This document shows positions 1 through 8,181 of a stretch of DNA of 64,000 bases, in pieces. Under the pieces are notes generated by a model that searched no databases, was not told the origin of the DNA, and saw only the letters and a program-made list of their open reading frames with translations. Position 1 is the first letter of the stretch; every line of letters begins with the position of its first letter. Both the position numbers and the translations under genes were made by a program. Origin of the DNA: Rhizobium altiplani (lineage in GTDB: Bacteria; Pseudomonadota; Alphaproteobacteria; Rhizobiales; Rhizobiaceae); assembly GCF_001542405.1 (NCBI RefSeq), contig NZ_LNCD01000033.1, forward strand, positions 1-64,000. The letters are read 5' to 3'.

Positions 1-150
1 ATCGTCAAGAACGAGGAGGCGATCCTGTCGCCGGGTTGGTCGATCCATTCCGGTGTCGGTACATCAAGCTACACATTCATCTGGGCCATGGCCGGCGACA
101 ATGTCGACTATACCGACGTCGACCTTGTCGCCATCGAAGATCTTCGGTGA
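1..150 (+). CDS. kduI: 5-dehydro-4-deoxy-D-glucuronate isomerase, C-terminal fragment
   Basis: The reading frame enters from the left edge and ends at TGA 148-150, so only the last 49 residues are visible. They contain WSIHSGVGT and FIWAMAGDN, which match the conserved C-terminal end of KduI. KduI interconverts 5-dehydro-4-deoxy-D-glucuronate and 3-deoxy-D-glycero-2,5-hexodiulosonate in the cytoplasm, the step before KduD in breakdown of pectin and other uronate polymers. A kduD homologue two genes downstream on the same strand supports the call. The N-terminus and the metal-binding residues lie outside the window. Confidence 0.85.
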   Translation: MVKNEEAILSPGWSIHSGVGTSSYTFIWAMAGDNVDYTDVDLVAIEDLR

Positions 151-161
151 GGAGGGGGACT

Positions 162-500
162 ATGGCAGTGAGTGATCTTTTCGTGCCGGCCAAGGATGCC
201 GAGTGGGCCAGTCCGGAACCGGGCGTGACCCGTCGCATCATGGCCTACCTGCCTGAGATGATGATGGTCGAGGTCGTTTTCGAGAAGGACGCCGTCGGTG
301 CGCTTCATTCCCATCCCCACATCCAGGCAAGCTATGTGGCTGAGGGCAGTTTCGAGGTGACGATCGACGGCAGGACGGAAACCCTGCACCAGGGAGGCAG
401 CTTCATCGTTCCCCCCGATCTGGTGCATGGGGTCAAGGCTCTCGAGAAGGGCCGCCTGATCGATACGTTTACGCCACATCGCGCCGAATTCCTCAAGTGA
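162..500 (+). CDS. Small cupin-domain protein in the kdu operon
   Basis: A 112-residue protein from ATG 162, preceded by a strong GAGGAGGGGG ribosome site. It has one cupin beta-barrel: the first motif has HSHPHIQASYVAEG at about residues 46-59, and the second is near PPDLVHG at about residues 87-93. The two histidines and the glutamate of motif 1 and the later histidine can bind a metal. It sits between kduI and kduD, 11 bases after kduI and overlapping the kduD region. Similar small cupins are common in uronate operons, where they are thought to act as sugar isomerase-like or accessory proteins. The reaction is not known, so only the fold and the operon context are asserted. Confidence 0.8.
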   Translation: MAVSDLFVPAKDAEWASPEPGVTRRIMAYLPEMMMVEVVFEKDAVGALHSHPHIQASYVAEGSFEVTIDGRTETLHQGGSFIVPPDLVHGVKALEKGRLIDTFTPHRAEFLK

Positions 501-508
501 GGCCCGCC

Positions 509-1261
509 ATGACCATGTTCGATCTTTCCGGGCAGGTGGCGGTCGTCACCGGTGCCAATACCGGCCTTGGTCAGGCAATCGCCGTCGCGCTGGCTGCGGC
601 TGGCGCCACGATCGTTGCCGTCGGCCGCTCATCGATGGACGAAACCGAGGCTGCGGTTCGCAAGATCGGTGCCGGTTTTCACGCCATCAAGGCCGATCTT
701 GGATCGATCGAACCGACAAAGGCAATCGTCGACGAAACGGTAGCGACCTTTGGCAAGCTCGACATCCTCGTCAACAATGCCGGCATCATCCGCCGCGCCG
801 ACGCCATCGACTTCACGGAGGCCGATTGGGATGCGGTCATGGACATCAACCTGAAGAGCGTCTTCTTTCTGTCGCAGGCTGCCGCCCGGCATATGCTCGA
901 ACGAGGCGGCGGCAAGATCATCAATATCGCCTCGCTATTGTCCTTCCAGGGCGGCATCCGCATTCCCTCCTACACGGCCGCAAAGAGCGGGCTTGCCGGA
1001 CTGACGCGTCTCTTGGCCTGCGAATGGGCGGGCAAGGGCATCAACGTCAATGCCATTGCTCCGGGCTATTTCGTGACCAACAACACGACCGCGCTTCGCG
1101 AGGATCCGGACCGGAGCGCCGGCATCCTTGCCCGCATCCCGGCCGGCCATTGGGGCGATCCGGCGCAACTCGGTGGCGCAGCGGTGTTCCTGGCATCACA
1201 GGCCTCCGACTATGTCCACGGCATCGTCCTGCCTGTCGACGGCGGATGGCTGGCACGGTAA
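509..1261 (+). CDS. kduD: 2-dehydro-3-deoxy-D-gluconate 5-dehydrogenase (short-chain dehydrogenase)
   Basis: A 250-residue classical short-chain dehydrogenase. It shows the cofactor motif TGANTGLGQAIA near residue 15, NNAG near residue 88, a YTAAK catalytic Tyr/Lys pair near residue 154 and APGYF after it. Length and motifs fit KduD, which interconverts 3-deoxy-D-glycero-2,5-hexodiulosonate and 2-keto-3-deoxygluconate with NAD(H). ATG 509 is chosen; a GTG at 497 in the same frame overlaps the cupin stop and would add four residues. It ends the kduI-cupin-kduD operon. Substrate is inferred from context, since the family is broad. Confidence 0.85.
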   Translation: MTMFDLSGQVAVVTGANTGLGQAIAVALAAAGATIVAVGRSSMDETEAAVRKIGAGFHAIKADLGSIEPTKAIVDETVATFGKLDILVNNAGIIRRADAIDFTEADWDAVMDINLKSVFFLSQAAARHMLERGGGKIINIASLLSFQGGIRIPSYTAAKSGLAGLTRLLACEWAGKGINVNAIAPGYFVTNNTTALREDPDRSAGILARIPAGHWGDPAQLGGAAVFLASQASDYVHGIVLPVDGGWLAR

Positions 1262-1500
1262 CAATTGGCCGTTCGTTCCATTCGACGGTGTCGTCCTCAG
1301 ACCTCTCTGTCCTCCGAGTTCTGCCTCTGACGCTTGCGGTTCCAATGGGGATGACGCTGTCTCCACCATTTCGCCGATCGCGTGACCTGGGGCCGACCGA
1401 CATTTTATGGCCACGGTCGATGCCCGTGATGAGGCGCGTGCGAGATTGGCTGATCGTCTGGCAAAGGCTTGCGGCACGCGCGGTGCCGACGATTCATCGT

Positions 1501-2961
1501 TCAGCTCCCGAGATCGAGCAGCGACTGCAGCATTTCGTCGATCGCGTTGAGGAGTTTGGTCGCGGCCTTGTAGGACTGCTCGATGTCGAGCAGCAGTGTC
1601 AGTTCCTCGTCGAGATTGACGCCGGTTTCATTCGAGTAGGCCTCGCTGGAACGTGACAGCGCTGCGGACGTGTTCTCGGCAGCTGTTGTGGCGCCGCTGC
1701 GATATTCCTCGAGCCAGCCTATCGAGGCCGACGCGTAGGACATGATGCTGACATTGGATGAAATGCCGGCATCGGAGGAGAAGCTGCGCGCGGTATCGAG
1801 CGCGGAATAGAGGGCATTCAGATTGTCCGAGAAACCGCTATTGTTTTCGGTATTGAGGTCGGTGATGCCGCTGACGGATCCGTCACGCAGGTTCATCGGA
1901 TCGCCACCCTTACTGGTGACGACGTTCGAGTTCACCGTGATGGTCGCAGCGATCCCGTCGATGACCTCGTCCGAGGTGGGCGTTTCGCCTGCTGCCCCGG
2001 ATGATGTCGTCCAGACAAAGAGACCGGGAACAGTCGTCGTGCCGTCGGTCTCGGAAAAAGCCGAGACGAGCGATTTTGCAATCTCGTCGAGTTGCGACTG
2101 GAACGTCGGCGCGACCTCGTCGCGAATCTGAAGCAGCGCCTGAAGGCTCCCTTCTGCCGACGTCGTGGAGCCGTCGCCGGCCTCAAGCGCAACCCCATCG
2201 ATATAGACGGCATTTCCCCGCGTCCCGGCGACATAGGTGGTGGTCGCCTGAAAGGTGACACTTCGCGCCGTCGTATCGAAGAGCGTCGTCCCGTCGCTCG
2301 TGTAGAGCGCCATGTCGTTGTTGTCGCGCGTGACCACGCTCACCCCGACAATCGACGATATCTGCTTGAGCAGCGCGTCTCGAACGTCAAGCGCGCTCGA
2401 CGTATCTGTGCCCGTCGCGGTCGCGACTTTGACCGCGTCGTTTGCAGCCTGGAACTGCGCCAGGAGGCTGTTCAGGCTGTCGACCTGCGAGGCGATTTCA
2501 GCATCCGCGTCTTGTCTGACGGCCTGGACGGCATCGCTCGCATCGTTGAGGGAGTTTGCCAGATCCTGCGCAGCCGTCACGGCCGCCTGGGCGGCAGTGG
2601 TGCTGCTTGGCGAGGTCGCAAATGTTTGAAGCGCGGTCTGAAATGCCGAGAGATAGGCGCTTGGGGACGTTTCGTAGTCGTTGCCCCCAAGTATCGATTT
2701 CAGCTCGTCCAGTCCGTCGAGCAAGGTCTGTTGGCCACTGTCGCTTGCGTTTGCCTGCAGATACTGTTTCAGCAGTGCATCTTCCTGCGCGCGCGAGACG
2801 GTTACCACCTGCGCTCCATTGAGCGAGGTGGTAACCGAGGCCTCGCGTCGGACGTAGTCGGTATTGCTTGAGTTGGCGATATTCGTTGAAACGATGCTGC
2901 TTTGATAGCTCGTCGTGCTGAATATGCTTTTCGTCGTGTTGAGCGCAGCGGACAGTGACAT
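1501..2961 (-). CDS. flgK: Flagellar hook-associated protein FlgK (HAP1)
   Basis: A 486-residue protein with the FlgK N-terminus (SLSAALNTT, then STNIANSSNTDYVRR near residues 26-40) and a C-terminal helix with GVNLDEELTLLLDIEQSY and LLNAIDEMLQSLL, which together form the coiled-coil D0 region of hook-filament junction proteins. FlgK joins the hook to the filament outside the cell and is exported by the flagellar type III apparatus. It is rich in Ser, Thr and Ala and has no cysteine. It lies 12 bases after flgE in the same direction, so the two should be co-transcribed. No flgL or other flagellar structural gene follows, which is unusual and suggests a second, accessory copy. Confidence 0.9.
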   Translation of the reverse strand: MSLSAALNTTKSIFSTTSYQSSIVSTNIANSSNTDYVRREASVTTSLNGAQVVTVSRAQEDALLKQYLQANASDSGQQTLLDGLDELKSILGGNDYETSPSAYLSAFQTALQTFATSPSSTTAAQAAVTAAQDLANSLNDASDAVQAVRQDADAEIASQVDSLNSLLAQFQAANDAVKVATATGTDTSSALDVRDALLKQISSIVGVSVVTRDNNDMALYTSDGTTLFDTTARSVTFQATTTYVAGTRGNAVYIDGVALEAGDGSTTSAEGSLQALLQIRDEVAPTFQSQLDEIAKSLVSAFSETDGTTTVPGLFVWTTSSGAAGETPTSDEVIDGIAATITVNSNVVTSKGGDPMNLRDGSVSGITDLNTENNSGFSDNLNALYSALDTARSFSSDAGISSNVSIMSYASASIGWLEEYRSGATTAAENTSAALSRSSEAYSNETGVNLDEELTLLLDIEQSYKAATKLLNAIDEMLQSLLDLGS

Positions 2962-2973
2962 GGCGGCTCGCCC

Positions 2974-4269
2974 CTATCGCTTCAGGTTGACGAGGACATC
3001 CATGATATCGGAACCGGTCTGGAACACCTTTGAATTGGCTGTGTACGAGCGCTGGGATTCGATCATTTCGGTCAATTCGCCGGCGAGATCGACATTCGAG
3101 CTTTCCAGAGCACCGGATTGGATGGAGCCAAGGCCATTTGATTGCGGGAAGCCGGTGACCGTCACCCCGGAGGCGCCATTGGCGCTATAGACGTTGCCAC
3201 TCAGCAATGTGAGATTGTCAGGGCTGGCAACGGTTGCAAGCGGGATCTGATAAAGCGGTTTTGTCGTTCCGTTCGAATAGGCGACCGTGACGACGCCATC
3301 CGTGCCGATGCTGACGGAACTGACCGCACTTGCGGCCTGACCGTCGGCGGTGCCCGTTGCGGCGAAGTCCGACGAGAGCTGGGTAAAGCCGGAATAATCC
3401 ATTGTAATCGTCTTGGCGGTCACCGGATCGACAATGTCGGTATTGGTTGCCGATGTCAGCTGGCCGTCAGCGTCGAAGCTGAGGCTGGCGACGCTGACGG
3501 CGCTCGAGGAGTAGGGGAAAGACGTCGTGCCGCCGGTAGTGGCGTCCGCGTTGCGGTAAACGGCAACTTCCCAGGTGGTGCCGGTGATGGCGCCATTTGC
3601 GTCCGTTGTTTCAGCGGTCTTCGTGAAGTAGTAGTCGTACTGCACCGTATTGCCGAGGCTGTCGTAGGCAACGAGCGACATCTTCTTGGTATCGTCGGTG
3701 ACGGTCGTCGCGTCATTGGCGCTTGGTAGCGTGGTCGTGTCCGACACGACCTCGGCGCTTGAATCCAGGTTGCCGCTGAAAGTGGCCGAGGTCGAAGCGA
3801 TTGCGCTGAGACCGGACTGGGATACGTTGACCGGCACAAGGCCATCGAAGCCGTTGACGACGACCGCCGGCGCTCCCGAGTCATAGGAGTAACCCATGAG
3901 CGTGTAACCTGCACTGTTGACGAGATTGCCACTCGAATCGACGGAGAAATCTCCGGCACGTGTCAGGACAGGTGTTCCGTCCGCACCGGTGACGATGAAG
4001 AAGCCGTCACCAGAAATCGCAAGATCGTAAGCGGAGGTCGTGTAGGAAATGTCGCCCTGTTCGGCGACGGCCTGACGCACCGACGTCTGTACGCCGCCAG
4101 AATTGTAGTTGCCGGATGTAGAGGGGAGAACGAGCGACGAGAAGGACGTCGACACTGATTTATAGCCCGTCGTGTTGGCGTTGGCTATGTTATCTGCGAC
4201 CGTGCTCAAGCGGTTCGCCTGGGCCGTCATTCCCGATACCGCGGTCTTCATGCTGCCGAAGATGCTCAT
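2974..4269 (-). CDS. flgE: Flagellar hook protein FlgE
   Basis: A 431-residue protein with the rod/hook signature at the N-terminus (SIFGSMKTAVSGM, then LSTVADNIANANTTGYK to about residue 38), the ISGDGFFIV segment of the FlgE/F/G core near residue 105, and the C-terminal ESSNVDLAGELTEMIESQRSY followed by NSKVFQTGSDIMDVLVNLKR. FlgE polymerises to form the flexible hook. The start has an AAAGGA ribosome site about 8 bases upstream. It is first in a two-gene unit with flgK, and a dyad shared with neighbouring genes lies about 180 bases upstream at 4450-4473. Most rhizobia carry the main flgE inside a large flagellar cluster, which is not visible here. Confidence 0.93.
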   Translation of the reverse strand: MSIFGSMKTAVSGMTAQANRLSTVADNIANANTTGYKSVSTSFSSLVLPSTSGNYNSGGVQTSVRQAVAEQGDISYTTSAYDLAISGDGFFIVTGADGTPVLTRAGDFSVDSSGNLVNSAGYTLMGYSYDSGAPAVVVNGFDGLVPVNVSQSGLSAIASTSATFSGNLDSSAEVVSDTTTLPSANDATTVTDDTKKMSLVAYDSLGNTVQYDYYFTKTAETTDANGAITGTTWEVAVYRNADATTGGTTSFPYSSSAVSVASLSFDADGQLTSATNTDIVDPVTAKTITMDYSGFTQLSSDFAATGTADGQAASAVSSVSIGTDGVVTVAYSNGTTKPLYQIPLATVASPDNLTLLSGNVYSANGASGVTVTGFPQSNGLGSIQSGALESSNVDLAGELTEMIESQRSYTANSKVFQTGSDIMDVLVNLKR

Positions 4270-4713
4270 GGCTTTTTTCCTTTCGTGAGACGTAAGGTGA
4301 CATGCCGTCCGCTGGGCGCGCCGGGCCGCACGGCAAACGTGTGCCGTGTGTGATGGCCCGAGGCGCGATGAGGACTAGGCGAGTTCGCTGCGGATCATCC
4401 GCACTTACCGCTTTGATCCGCCCGTGTCGGAATGTTCAGCGGTGAATCATTACAGAACTTTGAGGTACCGTAAACATAACGCTAACTTCTTCAACCCTAG
4501 AAATCATCAGTGATTTGCTCTAGCCAGGCTCGCGAGCCCCGATTGATCGAGCGACAGCGCAAAGCCGTGGAAAGCTCTGCCGGCGTTTGCCTATTTAGTT
4601 GTAAGCGGTTGACGCTGCTCGGAAGACTGTGATCTGTGATCTTTGCGCGATGCCCGGGCCGATGGCTGCCGCATCCTGTGCCAACCATTTTGTGCCGATA
4701 TATCTGCCGCGGA
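4270..4713. other. Intergenic region between flgE and a TetR gene
   Basis: About 440 bases of divergent upstream sequence. It holds the promoter region of flgE-flgK, the operator-like dyad at 4450-4473 and the unknown promoter of the TetR gene. The stretch 4430-4500 is more AT-rich than its surroundings. No further gene with a credible ribosome site was seen. Confidence 0.6.
4450..4473. promoter_or_regulatory. 24-bp dyad, candidate TetR operator upstream of flgE (site A)
   Basis: TTACAGAAC, then TTTGAG, then GTACCGTAA. The right arm read on the other strand is TTACGGTAC, matching the left arm at 7 of 9 positions. The same layout (9-base arms, 6-base spacer) recurs at 5369, 10537, 10758 and 11604. 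Its position about 180 bases before the flgE start fits control of flgE-flgK. Which protein binds is not shown; the two neighbouring TetR proteins are the obvious candidates. Confidence 0.6.
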
Positions 4714-5367
4714 TTGACTAAGCTTTTGAACGTTCCCGAACAGGAAATTGAACGACAGGAAGAAAAACGCCCTCGGGGTCGTCCTCCGAGCTCCGATGAC
4801 GCAACGCGCCGCATGCAGGTCATAGAAATCGCGCGGCAGACATTTGCTGAACTTGGCTATGCAGGGACAACCACAGATGTGGTCGCCATGCGCTGTCAGA
4901 TATCGAAGCAGACCCTGTATCGCTTGTTTCCCAGCAAGCAGGAGCTGTTTGTCGCTGCAGCTAAAGTCTCTGAACAGACGCTCCTGGCACTACCAAGACC
5001 GATGGATGAGAAGGCGTCGATCGAGGAGACGATCGCCAGGATATTCGAGATTGCGCGGGGTGATGATCCCGCGGATGATCGAGCCACATTTGTCCGGACG
5101 ATCATCCGGGACCAGTCTCTTGCTCCGGAATTGGCGCAAGCAAGCAGAGACGGTATCTTACGCGCCAGGCATGATCTTGCAGGCTGGCTCGGTACGCAGG
5201 TCGAAAAAGGCCTGCTGTACCTTGATGATCCGCTAAGTGCGGCGCGCCTGTTGATGGACATGATGTTTGGGGGGATGTACCCACCTGACGGATGGTCTAG
5301 TCCCGAAAAGAAGCGGGAACACCTTGAGCTGTGCATTAAGGTCTTCCTGAGGGGCGCAGTCCCTTGA
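4714..5367 (+). CDS. TetR/AcrR family transcriptional regulator (copy 1)
   Basis: About 217 residues from a tentative TTG start at 4714; TTG 4726 or an upstream GTG 4636 are also possible, and no start has a clear ribosome site. The basic stretch KRPRGRPPSS is followed by a TetR helix-turn-helix with FAELGYAGTTTDVVAMRC and SKQTLYRLFPSKQELF. The C-terminal ligand domain carries RLLMDMMFGGMYPPDG. It closely resembles the TetR protein at 10830-11489 through both domains, including LALPRP and the MDM-FGGM-PP motif, so the two are paralogues. TetR proteins are usually dimeric repressors released by a small ligand; the ligand here is unknown. Confidence 0.88.
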   Translation: MTKLLNVPEQEIERQEEKRPRGRPPSSDDATRRMQVIEIARQTFAELGYAGTTTDVVAMRCQISKQTLYRLFPSKQELFVAAAKVSEQTLLALPRPMDEKASIEETIARIFEIARGDDPADDRATFVRTIIRDQSLAPELAQASRDGILRARHDLAGWLGTQVEKGLLYLDDPLSAARLLMDMMFGGMYPPDGWSSPEKKREHLELCIKVFLRGAVP

Positions 5368-5368
5368 T

Positions 5369-5392
5369 TTTCGGTACGTATAGGTACTAAAC
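5369..5392. promoter_or_regulatory. 24-bp dyad upstream of the DUF6502 gene (site D)
   Basis: TTTCGGTAC, then GTATAG, then GTACTAAAC. The left arm matches the consensus TTACRGWAC at 8 of 9 positions. The right arm read on the opposite strand is GTTTAGTAC, exactly the left arm of the dyad at 10758. It lies just after the TetR stop and 77 bases before the DUF6502 start, so it could control the DUF6502-DUF5666 pair. Confidence 0.5.
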
Positions 5393-5468
5393 CCCTTGGT
5401 GAGCGTTCAGGGGGCTTTCTTTCTGCCCATCGCCGAGGGCTGCAACGCATGCAAAGAGCGGTCAGAGA

Positions 5469-6317
5469 GTGAAGCAGCGACCCAAGGCTCCCTTTTCAGA
5501 AGCTGCGCTTCAGCGAACCCTTCTGCGGGTCCTCAGGCCGATCGTGCGGTTGTGCCTGGCGAGCGGACTGAACTTTGTGGCATTTTCTGCCCTGATGCGG
5601 CGCCTCTTCATTGACGTTGCAGAAAAGGACTTTGCTCTCAAGGACAAGAAACAAACCGACAGTCGCATATCTTTGCTGACCGGCATCCACCGCAAGGACG
5701 TCAGCCGCCTTCGAACAAGCGAATTGACGGTCGAATCCCTGCCCGCGCCGGCCTCCCGAACGAGCCGGATCATCGCTCGCTGGCTTGCTGATCCGCGCGC
5801 TTGCGACGAGGCGGGTATTGCCAAGGCACTGCCGCGCGTTTCATCCGACGGAGAGTTTTCCTTTGAGGGGCTCGTTGCGGCGGTTACGCGCGATGTCCAT
5901 CCAAGAGCTGTCCTGGATGAATGGGTCGATCGCGGACTTGCAATCGTCGACGACCAGGATCGCGTCCACCTTAGCGCTAGCTTGCTCATTTCCAACACTG
6001 ATGCGGAAGCGCAGCGGCACTATTTTACGCGCAATCTTCACGACCATGCCGCGGCAGCGGTGGAGAACATCCTTGCCGACGCGCCCCCGTTTTTCGAGCG
6101 GGCCGTCCACTACAACAACATTTCCGAAGCGCTCGCCAAGCGTCTGGACAACGCAAGCCGAGAAGAAGCCATGGCGATGCTTCTCCGGCTCAATCGGCTC
6201 GCCAACCAGGCGATCGAGGGCGATCCTGGCGGAGATAGGCGCTGGATCGCCGGTGTTTATGTCATGCAAGCGCAAGATAGCCAGATCGGCCCTGTTGCAG
6301 GGGAGGTCGACGAATGA
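5469..6317 (+). CDS. DUF6502 family protein
   Basis: A 282-residue soluble protein from GTG 5469 with the DUF6502 pattern: an N-terminal RPIVRLCLASGLNF and LFIDVAEKDFAL, then the recognition-helix-like LTGIHRKDVSRLR near residue 71. The family is uncharacterised; the N-terminal half resembles a winged-helix DNA-binding fold. It overlaps the next gene by four bases (ATGA at 6314-6317), so the two are translationally coupled. A dyad at 5369-5392 lies upstream. Function is unknown. A regulatory role is an inference from the helix-turn-helix-like region. Confidence 0.8.
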   Translation: MKQRPKAPFSEAALQRTLLRVLRPIVRLCLASGLNFVAFSALMRRLFIDVAEKDFALKDKKQTDSRISLLTGIHRKDVSRLRTSELTVESLPAPASRTSRIIARWLADPRACDEAGIAKALPRVSSDGEFSFEGLVAAVTRDVHPRAVLDEWVDRGLAIVDDQDRVHLSASLLISNTDAEAQRHYFTRNLHDHAAAAVENILADAPPFFERAVHYNNISEALAKRLDNASREEAMAMLLRLNRLANQAIEGDPGGDRRWIAGVYVMQAQDSQIGPVAGEVDE

Positions 6318-7372
6318 AGTCGTCGATCCTGCTGCGACGTCAATTCTTGTTGGGGGTCGCTTGCCTGCCCATGACGCTGGCTGCCAATGCCGCCGAAAAG
6401 CCTCGGCCTCACGATCATGGTATCGGCGGGACCGGCCAATCCATCGTCGGTGGTGATGATCATGGTATCGGCGGAACCGGTATCGTTGGCACGATCCAAG
6501 GCTTCGGCAGTATCATCGTCAATGGCCGGCGTATTCCATACGCGCGCAACGTTCCGGTCTTTATCGACGGACGTCGCGTCGATCCCAACGAGATGCGCGT
6601 CGGCCACGTCGTTCGCGTGCTGCTCGGCGGACAGAATGCCCAGGCGATCCACATCACCAGTGAGGTTGTCGGGCCTGTTTCAGCGATCAACAAGCGGCAG
6701 ATGACTGTTCTTGCGCAGCGGATCGATTTGAGCGAGGCGCAGCCCCTGCCACGTTTGAAGCCCGGACAGGTCGTAGCAGTCTTCGGAATTCGAAAGCCGG
6801 ATGGCACCATTGTGGCAAGCCGGGTCGAAAAGCGTAACCGGTTTGCCTCTCCGATACTGAGGGGTGTTGCGGAGCGTAAGAACGGACAGGTTCGCATTGC
6901 CGGATTACCGATTGGGCGACCTTCACGTCACTTGATTGGTCGGCGTGTCGTCGTGGGGTTCTCCGTGATCGGCGGACAATGGCGACCGGAACGCGTGAAC
7001 GCCGAAGAGGTTGTACCGGGCCTGACAGCCGGTAGCGTCAACGTCGAGACCTTTATTGAGCGCAACGGTTCTGGCCTGCGGGCAGGGCTCGGGATCAATG
7101 TGGGCGAAGGGGGTGCGGACGCTTCGCCAGACAATGGGCGCGCATTCATCAATGTACCCATCTCGGGTGGCGTTTTCGAGCCTCACTCACGCGGGCCTGG
7201 CCGGCCCGACGGCCCCCCTCGATTCGATCCGGACAGACCGGGGCGCCCGCCGCCGGGACAGCCGGGGACGTGGCGTTCGACGCCTGGCCGAGCGGGCGGG
7301 CCTCCACCCCAGGGAGCGCCGTCGCAAATGGGTGATCCTCCTGGGCCACCGCCAGGTCCACCGCCTGACTAG
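6314..7372 (+). CDS. Exported DUF5666 domain protein with twin-arginine signal
   Basis: A 352-residue protein. The N-terminus reads LRRQFLLGVACLPM then ANAAE, a likely Tat signal with cleavage near residue 26. Two copies of DHGIGGTG follow at about residues 34-56. Residues 57-215 hold two or more small beta-barrel DUF5666 units (IVGTIQGFGSIIVNGRRI, VGPVSAINKRQMTVL). The last 70 residues are Pro/Gly-rich and probably disordered. DUF5666 proteins are secreted or periplasmic and of unknown role. Translational coupling to DUF6502 is seen in the four-base overlap. The pairing of an exported protein with a putative regulator suggests an envelope or redox function, but this is inference. Confidence 0.78.
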   Translation: MKSSILLRRQFLLGVACLPMTLAANAAEKPRPHDHGIGGTGQSIVGGDDHGIGGTGIVGTIQGFGSIIVNGRRIPYARNVPVFIDGRRVDPNEMRVGHVVRVLLGGQNAQAIHITSEVVGPVSAINKRQMTVLAQRIDLSEAQPLPRLKPGQVVAVFGIRKPDGTIVASRVEKRNRFASPILRGVAERKNGQVRIAGLPIGRPSRHLIGRRVVVGFSVIGGQWRPERVNAEEVVPGLTAGSVNVETFIERNGSGLRAGLGINVGEGGADASPDNGRAFINVPISGGVFEPHSRGPGRPDGPPRFDPDRPGRPPPGQPGTWRSTPGRAGGPPPQGAPSQMGDPPGPPPGPPPD

Positions 7373-7441
7373 CCACCACCTGTGACGACACGGCCCTCGT
7401 TGGCATCGACGCCGGCGCCGGCAAATTGTTGACTCATTGAC

Positions 7442-7462
7442 AAATGGGAATTTTTCCCATTT
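7442..7462. promoter_or_regulatory. Perfect inverted repeat upstream of a small gene
   Basis: AAATGGGAA, TTT, TTCCCATTT: nine-base perfect arms around three T residues. It starts at the end of a TTGACA box (7437-7442), so it may be an operator over a promoter for the gene at 7495. It could instead act as a weak terminator for the DUF5666 gene, whose stop lies 70 bases before, but there is no T-run after the stem. Confidence 0.45.
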
Positions 7463-7494
7463 AGCTACGGATAGCAAAGCAGACAGTAAGCTGC

Positions 7495-7818
7495 ATGGTC
7501 CGGAGAAAAGGAGACCTGTCCTTGGACGACGTGTTGCATTTCACTGCCATCTCGTCGCAGCGATGCGATGCGGCGCGGCCGGCCTTTTCCTGTGAATTTC
7601 CGTCAATCCACGCCGAGCTCTCTCAAGTCGTCGTGACCTGGGAAAACCACAATGAAATTTTTGAGCTGTTCCGGCGGGCCAATAGCATCGCGCTCCAGAT
7701 TGCCGATCTTTGGGAAGCGACCAAAAGCGGCCGCCTCAGCCAGGATGATGTCGACTTTCTGACCGGTCTGATGACGATACAGGCCCAGTTGGCAAAGGTA
7801 CTGTCGCAGGCAGGCTGA
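7495..7818 (+). CDS. Hypothetical 107-residue protein
   Basis: A small, mostly helical, soluble protein from ATG 7495. The C-terminal half (residues 50-105) is predicted to form two helices, with FRRANSIALQIADLWEA and LTGLMTIQAQLAKVLSQAG. No domain is recognised. The upstream inverted repeat and TTGACA box support its being expressed. It faces the small minus-strand gene at 7855 tail to tail. A weak ribosome site leaves the start uncertain. Confidence 0.5.
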   Translation: MVRRKGDLSLDDVLHFTAISSQRCDAARPAFSCEFPSIHAELSQVVVTWENHNEIFELFRRANSIALQIADLWEATKSGRLSQDDVDFLTGLMTIQAQLAKVLSQAG

Positions 7819-7854
7819 CGGTAGCAGGCAAACCCACTTCGCCTGCTACTTCCA

Positions 7855-8175
7855 TCAATGAAGCCGGGCGCGGGCGCAATCGTCATTGAGCAGTGGGGCT
7901 ACAGCGGCCGATAGCGTCTGCATATCGAAGCAGATATCTGCGATCAAACATGTGACGATCGCTTCACATAGAAGTTCAACCTCCGGCGGAATTCCGACGA
8001 TCTCGTCACCTTGCGTGTCAAACACACCGGTGCGAGGCCATGCGCGCTTTTGCAGCGGGTGAGATTTTTGACCGGAGAACGGCAGGAGATCGATGAGATC
8101 GGAGGCAAGCCGAACCGCACCTTCCAGATCCTCTTCTTCCGTCATCACGAAGTCCAGTTTCTGATTGGACATCAT
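7855..8175 (-). CDS. Hypothetical protein co-transcribed with the DUF1217 gene
   Basis: A 106-residue protein starting six bases after the stop of the DUF1217 gene, with an AGGGGCG ribosome site, so it is almost certainly in one transcript with it. ATG 8172 is an alternative start. It is acidic at the N-terminus (MTEEEDLEGAVRL), has a loop with GVFDTQGDEIVGIPPEV, and ends with a helical stretch containing three cysteines. No family is recognised. A chaperone or export partner of the large flagellar-type protein before it is a guess from the gene pairing only. Confidence 0.62.
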   Translation of the reverse strand: MMSNQKLDFVMTEEEDLEGAVRLASDLIDLLPFSGQKSHPLQKRAWPRTGVFDTQGDEIVGIPPEVELLCEAIVTCLIADICFDMQTLSAAVAPLLNDDCARARLH

Positions 8176-8181
8176 GCGCCC

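Noticed and set aside
1262..1500. Short frames between kduD and flgK
   Set aside because: No ribosome site, no domain and no conserved-looking composition on either strand.
5392..5424. CCCC to GGGG pairing followed by CTTTCTTTCT after TetR copy 1
   Set aside because: Only a four-base stem with a 14-base loop, overlapping the dyad at 5369-5392; too weak to call a terminator.
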